A DNA stretch of 5,526 nucleotides from Bdellovibrionales bacterium (GTDB lineage: Bacteria; Bdellovibrionota; UBA1018): assembly GCA_018968995.1 (NCBI GenBank), contig JAGWZD010000153.1:1-5526 (forward strand), read 5' to 3'. The notes under the pieces are model-generated. The model ran no database searches, had not been told where the DNA came from, and worked only from the letters and a program-made list of their open reading frames with translations. Position numbers and translations under genes: made by a program. Positions 1-5,526 of the stretch are shown here, in pieces (position 1 is the stretch's first letter; each line of letters starts with the position of its first letter).

Positions 1-2048
1 GGGAGATTGTGGATTACGCGCGGTCAAAGAAAATCCTCTGTCAGGGGCGAGGCTCGGCAGCGAATTCTGCAGTCTGCTACTGCCTAGGAATCACCGCTAT
101 CGATCCTGTGCGAATGAATCTTCTTTTTGAGCGATTCATCTCTGCTGAGCGCGGTGAGCCCCCCGACATTGATGTCGACTTTGAACACGAGCGACGCGAA
201 GAAGTCATTCAGCACGTGTATCAGAAATACGGGAGACATCGTGCAGGCATGGTGGCAGCCTTAATCACTTATCGAAGCCGATCGGCCTTCCGAGAGGTTT
301 CAAAGACTCTCGGGTATGATCCTGATGAAGAAAATTCGAGAAAGGACGCCAAAAATAACACCTTAGTGGAGCGCTTCTCAGAAGAGATTTATGGATTTCC
401 ACGGCATCTTTCCATCCACTCGGGTGGATTTACCCTCTCGGCAGATCCGCTGATTGAAACGGTTCCAATCGAGCCTGCCCGAATGCAGGGGCGAACGATT
501 GTTCAGTGGGACAAAGATGATCTAGATGCTGTCGGACTCCTCAAGGTCGATCTTCTATCTCTGGGAATGCTCTCAGCGATGAGAAAATGTCTTCAGCTGG
601 TCGGAAAGCAGCTGCATGAAATTCCCGCTGAAGATCCAAAAACCTATCAGATGATTCAACGCGCAGATACGGTGGGGGTGTTTCAAATCGAATCGCGTGC
701 CCAAATGAGTATGCTTCCCCGGCTTCTTCCGAAAACCTTTTACGACTTGGTGGTTGAAGTGGCGATTGTTCGCCCTGGGCCGATCGTGGGGCGAATGGTT
801 CATCCGTATCTGAGAAGAAAACGTGGACTCGAGCCCGTCGTTTTTCCAGATGAGCGCCTTCGCCCCATTTTAGAGCGAACACTTGGGGTTCCTCTATTTC
901 AAGAGCAAGTGATGAAAATTGCCATCACGCTAGCAGGCTTCACCCCAGGAGAAGCCGATCGACTTCGTCGTGCGATTGGTGCTTGGCGTTCCACCGGAAG
1001 CATTAACGAGATGGGCCAGAAACTCATGGATGGGCTTCGAGCCAATGGCCTTCCTCAGACTTTTGCCGATCAGATCTTTGAACAAATTCAGGGGTTCGCC
1101 GAGTATGGATTTCCGGAAAGTCACGCAGCCTCTTTTGCACTTCTGGCGTATGCTTCGGCTTACCTTAAATGTCACCATCCTGCCGAGTTCGCCTGCGCCA
1201 TCATCAACTCTCAGCCGATGGGGTTTTACGCTAATCATACCCTCATCGATGATGCTAAACGCCACGGGGTCCGGGTTCTTCCGATCGACCCCCACTCCTC
1301 CGAGTGGGATTGCACCATCGAGAAGGGTGCCCTGCGTCTGGGCTTTCGACTCACCCGAGGCATGAGCCTGACTGAGTTTCGTTCTATTGAGGAGTCTCGG
1401 CTTGAAAGACCCTTTCACTCTTTTTCGGATTTCCTGACACGAACGAAAATCAGAAAGAACATCTTAAATACCCTTGCTCTGGGAGACGCCTTCTCCTGCT
1501 TTGGTGAAGATCGCCGGCATACGCTTTGGAGCCTTCTTGCAGCAGAAAAATCTTATGAAAGATCTAGCAATGGGGTGAGTGAACAACTCAGCCTTTTTTC
1601 AGGGCAATCGCCTTCTTACTCGAGCGATTTATTTTCACCATTGACGGCTCTTGAATCCATTCATTCCGATTACCGCTCGTTTGGGGTTTCGACTCGAGGT
1701 CATCCCATGCAAGAGCTGAGAAAAATTCGAAGCGACCTTCCCCAGATCACGACGGCACAGGCCAAAACGGTCGAGCATTTGAAGAAACTCACCATTTCTG
1801 GACTAGTGATTGTGATGCAGCGGCCCCCGACAGCGAAAGGAACGTGTTTTGCGACGCTTGAAGATGAGACCGGATTTCTAGATTTGATTCTTCGAAAAGA
1901 GGTGTTTGAGAAATACCGTGAACTTTTTGAGAGAGGATCTCTTTTTACAGTCACTGGAAAAATGCAACGAAGCGGAGACCAGCATTCGCACTCTGCGCAA
2001 GTGCTTGTGGATCAAATCCGGATGGTCGACCCTCTCACTACCCTTTGA
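1..2048 (+). CDS. dnaE2: Error-prone DNA polymerase III alpha subunit, DnaE2/ImuC type (5'-truncated by window edge)
   Basis: C-terminal part of a family C replicative-type polymerase that carries out translesion, mutagenic synthesis, usually with ImuA and ImuB. The frame is open to the left edge, so the GTG at 9 is an internal valine, not a start. About 680 residues are visible; the family is usually about 1,050-1,100, so the PHP domain and the start of the palm lie outside. Counting from the codon at 9, the catalytic aspartates are D53 and D55 in PDIDVDF and D181 in LLKVDLL. DnaE2-type blocks follow: VGVFQIESRAQMSMLPR, VEVAIVRPGP, FTPGEADRLRRAIGAWR, EYGFPESHAASFALL, LNSQPMGFYA-like and HGVRVLPID. 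A helix-hairpin-helix region lies near residues 470-500 and a C-terminal OB fold near 595-670 (FATLEDETGFLDL). QLSLF (526-530) is a consensus sliding-clamp motif. The link between the palm blocks at residues 103-128 looks short for the family. The stop lies inside the 3' end of the opposing methyltransferase gene. Family assignment is firm; DnaE2 rather than DnaE1 rests on the motif wording. Confidence 0.95.
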   Translation, partial: EIVDYARSKKILCQGRGSAANSAVCYCLGITAIDPVRMNLLFERFISAERGEPPDIDVDFEHERREEVIQHVYQKYGRHRAGMVAALITYRSRSAFREVSKTLGYDPDEENSRKDAKNNTLVERFSEEIYGFPRHLSIHSGGFTLSADPLIETVPIEPARMQGRTIVQWDKDDLDAVGLLKVDLLSLGMLSAMRKCLQLVGKQLHEIPAEDPKTYQMIQRADTVGVFQIESRAQMSMLPRLLPKTFYDLVVEVAIVRPGPIVGRMVHPYLRRKRGLEPVVFPDERLRPILERTLGVPLFQEQVMKIAITLAGFTPGEADRLRRAIGAWRSTGSINEMGQKLMDGLRANGLPQTFADQIFEQIQGFAEYGFPESHAASFALLAYASAYLKCHHPAEFACAIINSQPMGFYANHTLIDDAKRHGVRVLPIDPHSSEWDCTIEKGALRLGFRLTRGMSLTEFRSIEESRLERPFHSFSDFLTRTKIRKNILNTLALGDAFSCFGEDRRHTLWSLLAAEKSYERSSNGVSEQLSLFSGQSPSYSSDLFSPLTALESIHSDYRSFGVSTRGHPMQELRKIRSDLPQITTAQAKTVEHLKKLTISGLVIVMQRPPTAKGTCFATLEDETGFLDLILRKEVFEKYRELFERGSLFTVTGKMQRSGDQHSHSAQVLVDQIRMVDPLTTL

Positions 2049-2595
2049 GCCGATAGGTCCACACAAAGGCTGGAGGTAGATTCCAAAGCACCCACCGTCT
2101 GCGACTCGCCAAAATCTGGAGATCACCTAAACCCAAAGGATCTCGCCAACCATAACTAAACTGAACTACTGCTCGAACCGATCCGCTGAGCAAGAGCTCC
2201 CGAAACCGAGCACGAAACAGTTCTGGATGGGGAAGGCTACGAATCGGAAGAGAAGACACCACCACCGCACCACGATTTCCGGTGGCAAAGAGCGCTGTGG
2301 TTAAGAAATCCTCACAGCGTACTTCAGGCCCTGAAAAACGCTGGCGAAGATCTTCTGCGAACTCAGGGTTTCGCTCCAGAAGCACCACGAGATTGGCAAG
2401 TCGGACGAGTTCTTCGGTCAATGCCCCAGTGCCTGGCCCCACTTCGATGAGAGGCGTTTGAGGTCCCTCAAGCAGCTCTTTTACTGTCTCGGCCACGGCT
2501 CGAGCCAGGGCCTTTGAGGAGGGAATTACCCCTCCCATCTGTGCGGGAGACCTTAAAAAACTACGGAAAAACTTCCAGCCCAACCGAAGCGACAT
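2038..2595 (-). CDS. SAM-dependent phospholipid N-methyltransferase-like protein (rhizobial PmtA / COG3963 type)
   Basis: A 185-residue class I methyltransferase. Visible: an N-terminal amphipathic stretch (LGWKFFRSFLRSP, residues 5-17) of the kind that attaches PmtA enzymes to the membrane; GGVIPSSKALA (21-31); SAM motif I IEVGPGTG (50-57); the ribose-binding acidic residue E74 in LLERNP; D96 in CEDFL; motif IV VVSSLPIRSLP (112-122); VQFSYGW; and a C-terminal LPPAFVWTYR. The Sinorhizobium/Agrobacterium-type enzymes share the same order: IPSS, ELGPGTG, VVSGLPL, VQFTYS, NLPPARVW. Those enzymes methylate phosphatidylethanolamine towards phosphatidylcholine at the inner membrane, and the length fits. 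The fold resembles KsgA rRNA dimethylases, but the C-terminal block favours the lipid enzymes; the actual substrate is inferred. The ATG at 2593-2595 has only a weak AGCAGG ahead of it, but the N-terminus matches the family. Its last 11 bases overlap dnaE2 tail to tail. Confidence 0.78.
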   Translation of the reverse strand: MSLRLGWKFFRSFLRSPAQMGGVIPSSKALARAVAETVKELLEGPQTPLIEVGPGTGALTEELVRLANLVVLLERNPEFAEDLRQRFSGPEVRCEDFLTTALFATGNRGAVVVSSLPIRSLPHPELFRARFRELLLSGSVRAVVQFSYGWRDPLGLGDLQILASRRRWVLWNLPPAFVWTYRLKG

Positions 2596-2648
2596 GCCTG
2601 CTGAACCCTACCCTGGGGTCGGTCCTGGATAAAGCCGCACCATCCCAT

Positions 2649-2692
2649 TTGAAAATCCGTTTGGGGGGAATGACGAGCCATGCTATCCCCTT
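2649..2692 (+). promoter_or_regulatory. Possible promoter region of the tRNA-Ser gene
   Basis: TGCTAT at 2681-2686 is a fair -10 hexamer, placed so that transcription would begin around 2693, about 12 bases before the mature tRNA. No good -35 sits at 16-18 bases: TTGAAA (2649-2654) is 26 bases away and TTGGGG (2661-2666) is 14 away. A C-rich stretch (CCCCTTCC) follows the -10. The gap must also contain the opposing methyltransferase promoter, for which no clear hexamers are visible. Tentative. Confidence 0.25.
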
Positions 2693-2705
2693 CCTACCCT
2701 CGTGC

Positions 2706-2798
<93 letters not shown>

Positions 2799-2816
2799 TC
2801 CATCTTGTTTTCTGTC

Positions 2817-2820
2817 GGAG
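2817..2820 (+). promoter_or_regulatory. Ribosome binding site GGAG that fixes the start at 2827
   Basis: GGAG lies six bases before the ATG at 2827. It supports that ATG over the in-frame upstream codons from 2752, which fall inside the tRNA and would hide the signal peptide. Confidence 0.75.
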
Positions 2821-2826
2821 CGCTTC

Positions 2827-3417
2827 ATGAAGAAGAGTTTACTATTAGGTTTATTTCTCGCAGCCACTCAGTCTATTTCTCTGGCCACGGCCAATGATCT
2901 CAAGCCCGCAGTGAACCTCTTGGGGCAGTACGGAAAAAGCTTTCCTCGTGCTCACCTCATGGACTACGTGGGCGAGGGTAAGTCCTATCGCGCAAAAGTT
3001 TTTGGAGGCGTGAAGCTGAACGTCAAATATCTAGGCGCGGTGGGCCTAGGCCTAGACTTCACTGCGACGGACTACCAGCTCAAGGCCCCTGCAGGTGGAG
3101 GGTCTCGCTATCGCCGCTATCAGTGGGATTTGCTGCTGGTTCCCGTTCAAATTTGGCTTTTCACGATAGAGCCGGGCTTTACATGGAATGTGACCGACGC
3201 CCGACTCACGGCTCTCGGGATTGAAGAAACGAGCATTCGCCCTGGATTCATCACCAACTTGGCGTTTCATCTTCCGATCATCAAGCATCTCTCACTCCGA
3301 GTGGATGGTCGCTATGAACAGATCATGACCGACACCGAGACCACCTCAAGCGGTGGAAAATTCAATATCTCGGGGCCTTTTTACAGCGTCCTGGGCGGGG
3401 TAGAGCTTTACCTGTAG
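2827..3417 (+). CDS. Small exported protein, probable outer-membrane beta-barrel
   Basis: A 196-residue protein with a clear Sec signal peptide: MKK, then a hydrophobic run at residues 4-19, and a likely signal peptidase I cut after A22 (A20-T-A22). The mature part alternates polar and hydrophobic residues in strand-sized runs: KVFGGVKLNVKYLGAVGLG (about 59-77), WDLLLVPVQIWLFTIEPGFTW, NLAFHLPIIKHLSLRVDGRYE, and a final FYSVLGGVELYL. Long hydrophobic helices are absent after the signal. This suggests a small, about eight-stranded outer-membrane barrel of the OmpW/OmpA-barrel type, although the last residue is Leu rather than the usual Phe. The gene begins 31 bases after the tRNA CCA end with no terminator between, so it may be read on the tRNA transcript. 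It ends 5 bases from the opposing gene. Barrel topology is inferred from the pattern; the specific function is unknown. Confidence 0.85.
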   Translation: MKKSLLLGLFLAATQSISLATANDLKPAVNLLGQYGKSFPRAHLMDYVGEGKSYRAKVFGGVKLNVKYLGAVGLGLDFTATDYQLKAPAGGGSRYRRYQWDLLLVPVQIWLFTIEPGFTWNVTDARLTALGIEETSIRPGFITNLAFHLPIIKHLSLRVDGRYEQIMTDTETTSSGGKFNISGPFYSVLGGVELYL

Positions 3418-3434
3418 TGGGTCTATCTGCAGGT
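3410..3434. other. Stem-loop spanning the two convergent stop codons
   Basis: ACCTGTAG (3410-3417) can pair with CTGCAGGT (3427-3434) over 8 bp with one G-U wobble and a 9-base loop. The arms carry the stop codon of the plus-strand gene and lie at the last codons of the minus-strand gene. No T-run follows on either strand, so this is not a canonical intrinsic terminator. It could still protect or end both convergent transcripts. Confidence 0.3.
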
Positions 3435-3950
3435 CAGCACATCGCTGCCCGAGCGCTCAAGAGCGTCCATTCCCGCTTGAATTGAGGCTCCTGTCGCTGA
3501 AAAGGCGGCCTGATCAGCTAAAGCAGACTCGTAGGCAATAAATCGATGAATATTCTCGAGGTTCTCCGGAGAAGTGATGCCCGACTCCACCCTAGTTTTC
3601 GAGGGCTTTGAGGCACGCTGGCGGACCAGTGTTTTCAATTCAGCGAGCAATTCTTTTTGGGTCTGATATTCAGACGAAAGCCGTCCTGAGCGTCGAAGCT
3701 CAAGAATGGCGTAGGCCTTCTTTGAAACAGGCAGCATCCACTTCGCGTTTTCAATTTTTAAGAAAGTGCTCTTGGGAAAGCCTGCGCGCTTCTTCATTCG
3801 TTCTAGCAGAACTTGCGCAGCCTTCACTTCGGAAGACTCTTTTCCGACGGCAACCACTCCATCTAAGAAATCCTGATCGGGCTGTGGCAACGCCCACGCA
3901 GTGCTCGATGCGAAAGCCAGAAGTAAAATCCAGGTGTACATCCGCCTCAT
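3423..3950 (-). CDS. Small exported protein of unknown function
   Basis: A 175-residue protein I do not recognise. Residues 1-20 form a Sec signal peptide: an MRRMYTW start, the hydrophobic core ILLLAFASS, and a likely cut after A20 (A18-W-A20). The mature part looks mainly helical and charged, with Lys/Arg-rich segments around residues 52-80 and 95-120, and has a single Cys at 174, next to last. The start at 3948-3950 is chosen because GGAGG sits seven bases ahead; an internal ATG three codons on lacks this. The gene lies 20 bases downstream of the transglycosylase-like gene on the same strand, so the two are almost certainly one operon, and a role alongside that enzyme in the periplasm is a reasonable guess. 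A catalytic motif is not visible. Confidence 0.8.
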   Translation of the reverse strand: MRRMYTWILLLAFASSTAWALPQPDQDFLDGVVAVGKESSEVKAAQVLLERMKKRAGFPKSTFLKIENAKWMLPVSKKAYAILELRRSGRLSSEYQTQKELLAELKTLVRQRASKPSKTRVESGITSPENLENIHRFIAYESALADQAAFSATGASIQAGMDALERSGSDVLTCR

Positions 3951-3957
3951 TCGAAAA

Positions 3958-3962
3958 CCTCC
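3958..3962 (-). promoter_or_regulatory. Strong Shine-Dalgarno (GGAGG) for the small exported protein
   Basis: Reads GGAGG on the minus strand, seven bases before the ATG ending at 3950. It lies wholly inside the 20-base gap after the upstream gene's stop, which supports independent translation initiation within an operon. Confidence 0.8.
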
Positions 3963-3970
3963 GCTTAGAG

Positions 3971-4870
3971 CTAGCGCGCTGAAGCCGAGATCACGTTAGA
4001 CACGCTGGAATTCCGGCTTCGGCTTTGGTTCTTGGTCCAGCGTGCTGGGCCACCCTTGTGAGAGACGTTTGCAATTCTTCGGTCGTGAAACGGCGTACTC
4101 TGACTGGACGAGCCTCTGGGTCGAAAAAGTCGCGCGAAGAATTGTCCAATTCCTGAGGCAGGCCGGTTCTCTTCATTCAAGGTGGTCATCTCAGCACTTC
4201 CATCGGATCCTCCCGAGGGCCGAACGGCTTCGGCTCGGCGAATCTCAACCGGCTGTGCTCGACGGATCTCAGGCTGAGTGCTGGCGGTTGCCGTAGCGCT
4301 TGGATTGAATCTTCCAATCGTTCCGTTGGCCACTTCGCGAGCGATTTTTCGCATCGAGGTGCCAGCAAAATATCCACCCGCTCCTTTGTGGCTTCCTCTG
4401 CGAACGATTCGGCCGTCGCGAATCACATTGCGTTCGTAAATCGAGACCGCCGTGCTCGCGTTGATTGCTGGATCGCCCAGCAACTGCTGCTCGGTCCAGT
4501 TTCGTCTCTCCGGGTTGGCGCGATAGCGAAAGCCATCATGAACCGAAACCTGAAATAAGCCTAACGATCCTCCGTCATCGGCATCATTCCGAACTCGAGT
4601 GTTATAGTTGGACTCATATTTTGCCAAAGCCATGAAGTGATTGACCCAAGAATTCACTGAACCATCGACTCCGTACTTGGCGCCATCTTCAGGCATGTAG
4701 CCATTGAGCCGAGAGTGGGTGATTCGCTCGTGGAGATACGCCCGAAGGGCCTGACGATCCACTTGTCCCTTAGGGCCGATCGGAATTCTCGAGGTTGCGC
4801 TGGCAGGGCCGCAGATGAAAAAAAGTGCCAAAGCGAAAGCCATTTTTTTGAAAAATGAAAAGTGGTTCAT
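3971..4870 (-). CDS. Exported lytic transglycosylase-like (SLT/lysozyme fold) protein with long basic tail
   Basis: A 299-residue protein from the ATG at 4868-4870. The signal peptide has a KK start, the hydrophobic core MAFALALFFIC and a likely cut after A25 (A23-S-A25); the lipobox is not convincing. Residues about 75-170 look like a goose-lysozyme/SLT fold: HFMALAKYESNYN with candidate catalytic Glu86, then GGSLGLFQVS (100-109), matching the family's E-S-x-x-N and G-L-x-Q blocks, then DPAINASTAVSIYERN and GAGGYFAGTS (163-172). Such enzymes cut the MurNAc-GlcNAc bond of peptidoglycan in the periplasm. Residues about 187-299 are low-complexity, rich in Ser, Arg and Ala, and probably disordered, with a doubled EIRRA (201-205, 209-213). 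A longer frame from a GTG at 4937-4939 is rejected because it has no ribosome site and would bury the signal peptide. First gene of a two-gene operon. Family call by motif only. Confidence 0.75.
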   Translation of the reverse strand: MNHFSFFKKMAFALALFFICGPASATSRIPIGPKGQVDRQALRAYLHERITHSRLNGYMPEDGAKYGVDGSVNSWVNHFMALAKYESNYNTRVRNDADDGGSLGLFQVSVHDGFRYRANPERRNWTEQQLLGDPAINASTAVSIYERNVIRDGRIVRRGSHKGAGGYFAGTSMRKIAREVANGTIGRFNPSATATASTQPEIRRAQPVEIRRAEAVRPSGGSDGSAEMTTLNEENRPASGIGQFFARLFRPRGSSSQSTPFHDRRIANVSHKGGPARWTKNQSRSRNSSVSNVISASAR

Positions 4871-4878
4871 CAGTGTTT

Positions 4879-4884
4879 TCCCCC
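4879..4884 (-). promoter_or_regulatory. G-rich ribosome binding site (GGGGGA) for the transglycosylase-like gene
   Basis: GGGGGA on the minus strand, eight bases before the ATG ending at 4870. It is a non-standard Shine-Dalgarno, but it is the only one near any candidate start of this gene, so it decides the start. Confidence 0.5.
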
Positions 4885-4922
4885 AAGAGAGAGGAACCAC
4901 GCACCGACCCCACAGTACGAGG

Positions 4923-4940
4923 CTCCCACTCTCTCCCACT
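4923..4940 (-). repeat. Two direct copies of AGTGGGAG, 10 bases apart
   Basis: On the minus strand AGTGGGAG occurs at 4940-4933 and again at 4930-4923, separated by AG, so the units repeat at one helical turn. It lies 53 to 70 bases upstream of the transglycosylase-like start, where an operator or activator site could be. No convincing -35/-10 pair could be placed with it. It may be chance repetition. Confidence 0.4.
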
Positions 4941-5018
4941 GAAGGAGTGAAGCAAGCGACATGCCCAGAGCTGGAAGCGTGGAGCGAGAACTCTACTGTT
5001 GAGACTTTGATCAGCTGT

Positions 5019-5047
5019 AAAAAAAATCCTCGAAATCAGAGAACTTT
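5019..5047 (-). terminator. Candidate intrinsic terminator for the gene ending at 5138
   Basis: Read on the minus strand: arm AAAGTTCTC (5047-5039), loop TGATTTC, arm GAGGATTTT, running into a tract of eight T's (5026-5019). The stem is up to 9 bp with two G-U pairs but is AU-rich, so only moderately stable. It lies about 90 bases past the stop of the right-hand gene and before the transglycosylase gene, where a minus-strand terminator would be expected. Confidence 0.45.
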
Positions 5048-5054
5048 CTCAGAC

Positions 5055-5082
5055 AAACGGTGTGTCTCGGGGGACACTGTTT
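5055..5082. other. Stem-loop in the intergenic region (terminator-like on the plus strand)
   Basis: AAACGGTGT (5055-5063) pairs with ACACTGTTT (5074-5082) over 9 bp with one G-U, and TTTTCTC-type sequence follows on the plus strand. An alternative core GTGTC/GACAC (5062-5066, 5073-5077) forms equally on both strands. No plus-strand gene ends nearby, so a terminator role for that strand has no obvious client. Confidence 0.35.
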
Positions 5083-5105
5083 TCTCTTCGTGGAATTCTT
5101 ACGAA

Positions 5106-5129
5106 GGGGTCTCTAGGCCGCAGAGCCCC
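5106..5129 (-). other. GC-rich stem-loop just after the right-hand gene
   Basis: GGGG (5106-5109) and CTCT (5111-5114) pair with CCCC (5126-5129) and AGAG (5122-5125), giving 8 bp with one bulged base and a 7-base loop. It begins eight bases past the stop of the minus-strand gene. It lacks a following T-run, so it may protect the mRNA 3' end or act with the later T-tract. A further hairpin, CTTCGT/ACGAAG (5086-5091, 5101-5106), abuts it. Confidence 0.35.
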
Positions 5130-5137
5130 GGCAACAC

Positions 5138-5526
5138 CTACCAAGAAAATCGGTAGTTTTCGCTATAGCGACTGTCCCAAAGACCATCTTGATTCACGAA
5201 AGCGATTTCAAAGGAAACTCCGGTCGAATGGCGGCCTTCAAAAAGGGCACGCTCGGCTTGGCTGGGCTCGGGGCAATACCATCCGGCAAAGCGCCCACTA
5301 CTTAAAATGGGGCTACAATTTTTGGGGCCCATGCCGATCACGAGTTCTCGGTTGGAAAGTTGAAAAACCTCTTGAGCCGAATACCCCAGCTCACCGTTTG
5401 GAAGCTGCGTCGAAACCCGAATCACGGCATCGATTCGGCCTGAAAGATAACCCGTGTACCGTAAGAAGAAGTTTCCGTTACTGAGTCGGCAGGCAAAGCC
5501 ACTTCCGAAAGACACACCATTGGTGC
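5138..5526 (-). CDS. Probable exported protein, C-terminal part (start beyond window edge)
   Basis: The last 128 residues of a minus-strand gene whose frame stays open to the right edge; the GTG at 5513-5515 is inside the frame and has no ribosome site, so it is unlikely to be the start. The visible part is beta-rich in appearance: FACRLSNGNFFLRYTGYLSG, then IDAVIRVSTQL, ELVIGMGPKNC, then GWYCPEP. It contains three Cys and many Gly, Ser and aromatic residues, which suits an extracytoplasmic protein. It ends FEIAFVNQDGLWDSRYSENYRF plus SW; the F-x-x-A-F...WD...NY order resembles the final strand of starch/glycogen-binding domains (CBM21/25/53-like) and similar Ig-fold modules. That likeness is short and only suggestive. 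I do not recognise the family. Its transcript probably ends in the stem-loops at 5019-5129. Confidence 0.7.
   Translation of the reverse strand, partial: TNGVSFGSGFACRLSNGNFFLRYTGYLSGRIDAVIRVSTQLPNGELGYSAQEVFQLSNRELVIGMGPKNCSPILSSGRFAGWYCPEPSQAERALFEGRHSTGVSFEIAFVNQDGLWDSRYSENYRFSW

Noticed and set aside
930..1418. Long opposing and alternate frames inside dnaE2 (minus 930-1418, plus 970-1365, minus 541-882)
   Set aside because: They lie over highly conserved DnaE2 blocks and their products show no motif; they are shadows of the coding sequence.
2042..2069. CCTTTG/CAAAGG inverted repeat as a dnaE2 terminator
   Set aside because: Only six pairs with a 16-base loop and no T-run, lying inside the opposing coding sequence; likely chance.
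4871..4939. Longer start for the transglycosylase-like gene at a GTG (4937-4939)
   Set aside because: No Shine-Dalgarno precedes it, and it would place 23 residues ahead of the signal peptide.
5062..5484. Plus-strand reading frame opposite the right-hand gene
   Set aside because: Its product is Arg/Pro-rich without motifs, and the opposing frame is more protein-like and open to the edge.

Overview
This 5.5 kb chromosomal window looks like it comes from a Gram-negative bacterium of intermediate GC content. The signs are a DnaE2-type error-prone polymerase, a phospholipid N-methyltransferase-like enzyme, a small outer-membrane barrel candidate and several proteins with Sec signal peptides. The mix of secreted lysozyme-fold enzyme, orphan secreted proteins and DnaE2 would suit Bdellovibrionota or another former deltaproteobacterial group. 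That placement is an impression from protein style; no marker in the window proves it.

Layout. Positions 1-2048 (+) hold the C-terminal two thirds of dnaE2 (imuC), cut by the left edge. Tail to tail with it, and overlapping its last 11 bases, is a minus-strand SAM-dependent methyltransferase of the rhizobial PmtA-like type (2038-2595). A 110-base gap leads to a complete tRNA-Ser(GGA) gene with encoded CCA (2706-2795). A small exported beta-barrel candidate (2827-3417) starts 31 bases after it, so the two may share a transcript. Convergent with that gene is a minus-strand pair: an exported lytic-transglycosylase-like protein with a long basic tail (3971-4870), then, 20 bases downstream, a small exported protein of unknown function (3423-3950). 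To the right, 4871-5137 has no gene but holds a spaced direct repeat and several stem-loops, one followed by eight T's on the minus strand. The window ends inside another minus-strand gene (5138 to the edge), probably for an exported protein whose last strand resembles the end of starch/glycogen-type carbohydrate-binding domains.

How the genes work together. DnaE2 would act in damage-tolerant mutagenic DNA synthesis, normally with ImuA and ImuB, which are not in view. The rest mostly concerns the cell envelope: lipid headgroup methylation, an outer-membrane protein, and a peptidoglycan-active enzyme with a secreted neighbour. No mobile element, CRISPR array, integrase or defence island is visible. 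The points most worth checking are a consensus clamp-binding motif and a shortened thumb region in DnaE2, the tRNA-mRNA arrangement, and the transglycosylase/small secreted protein pair.
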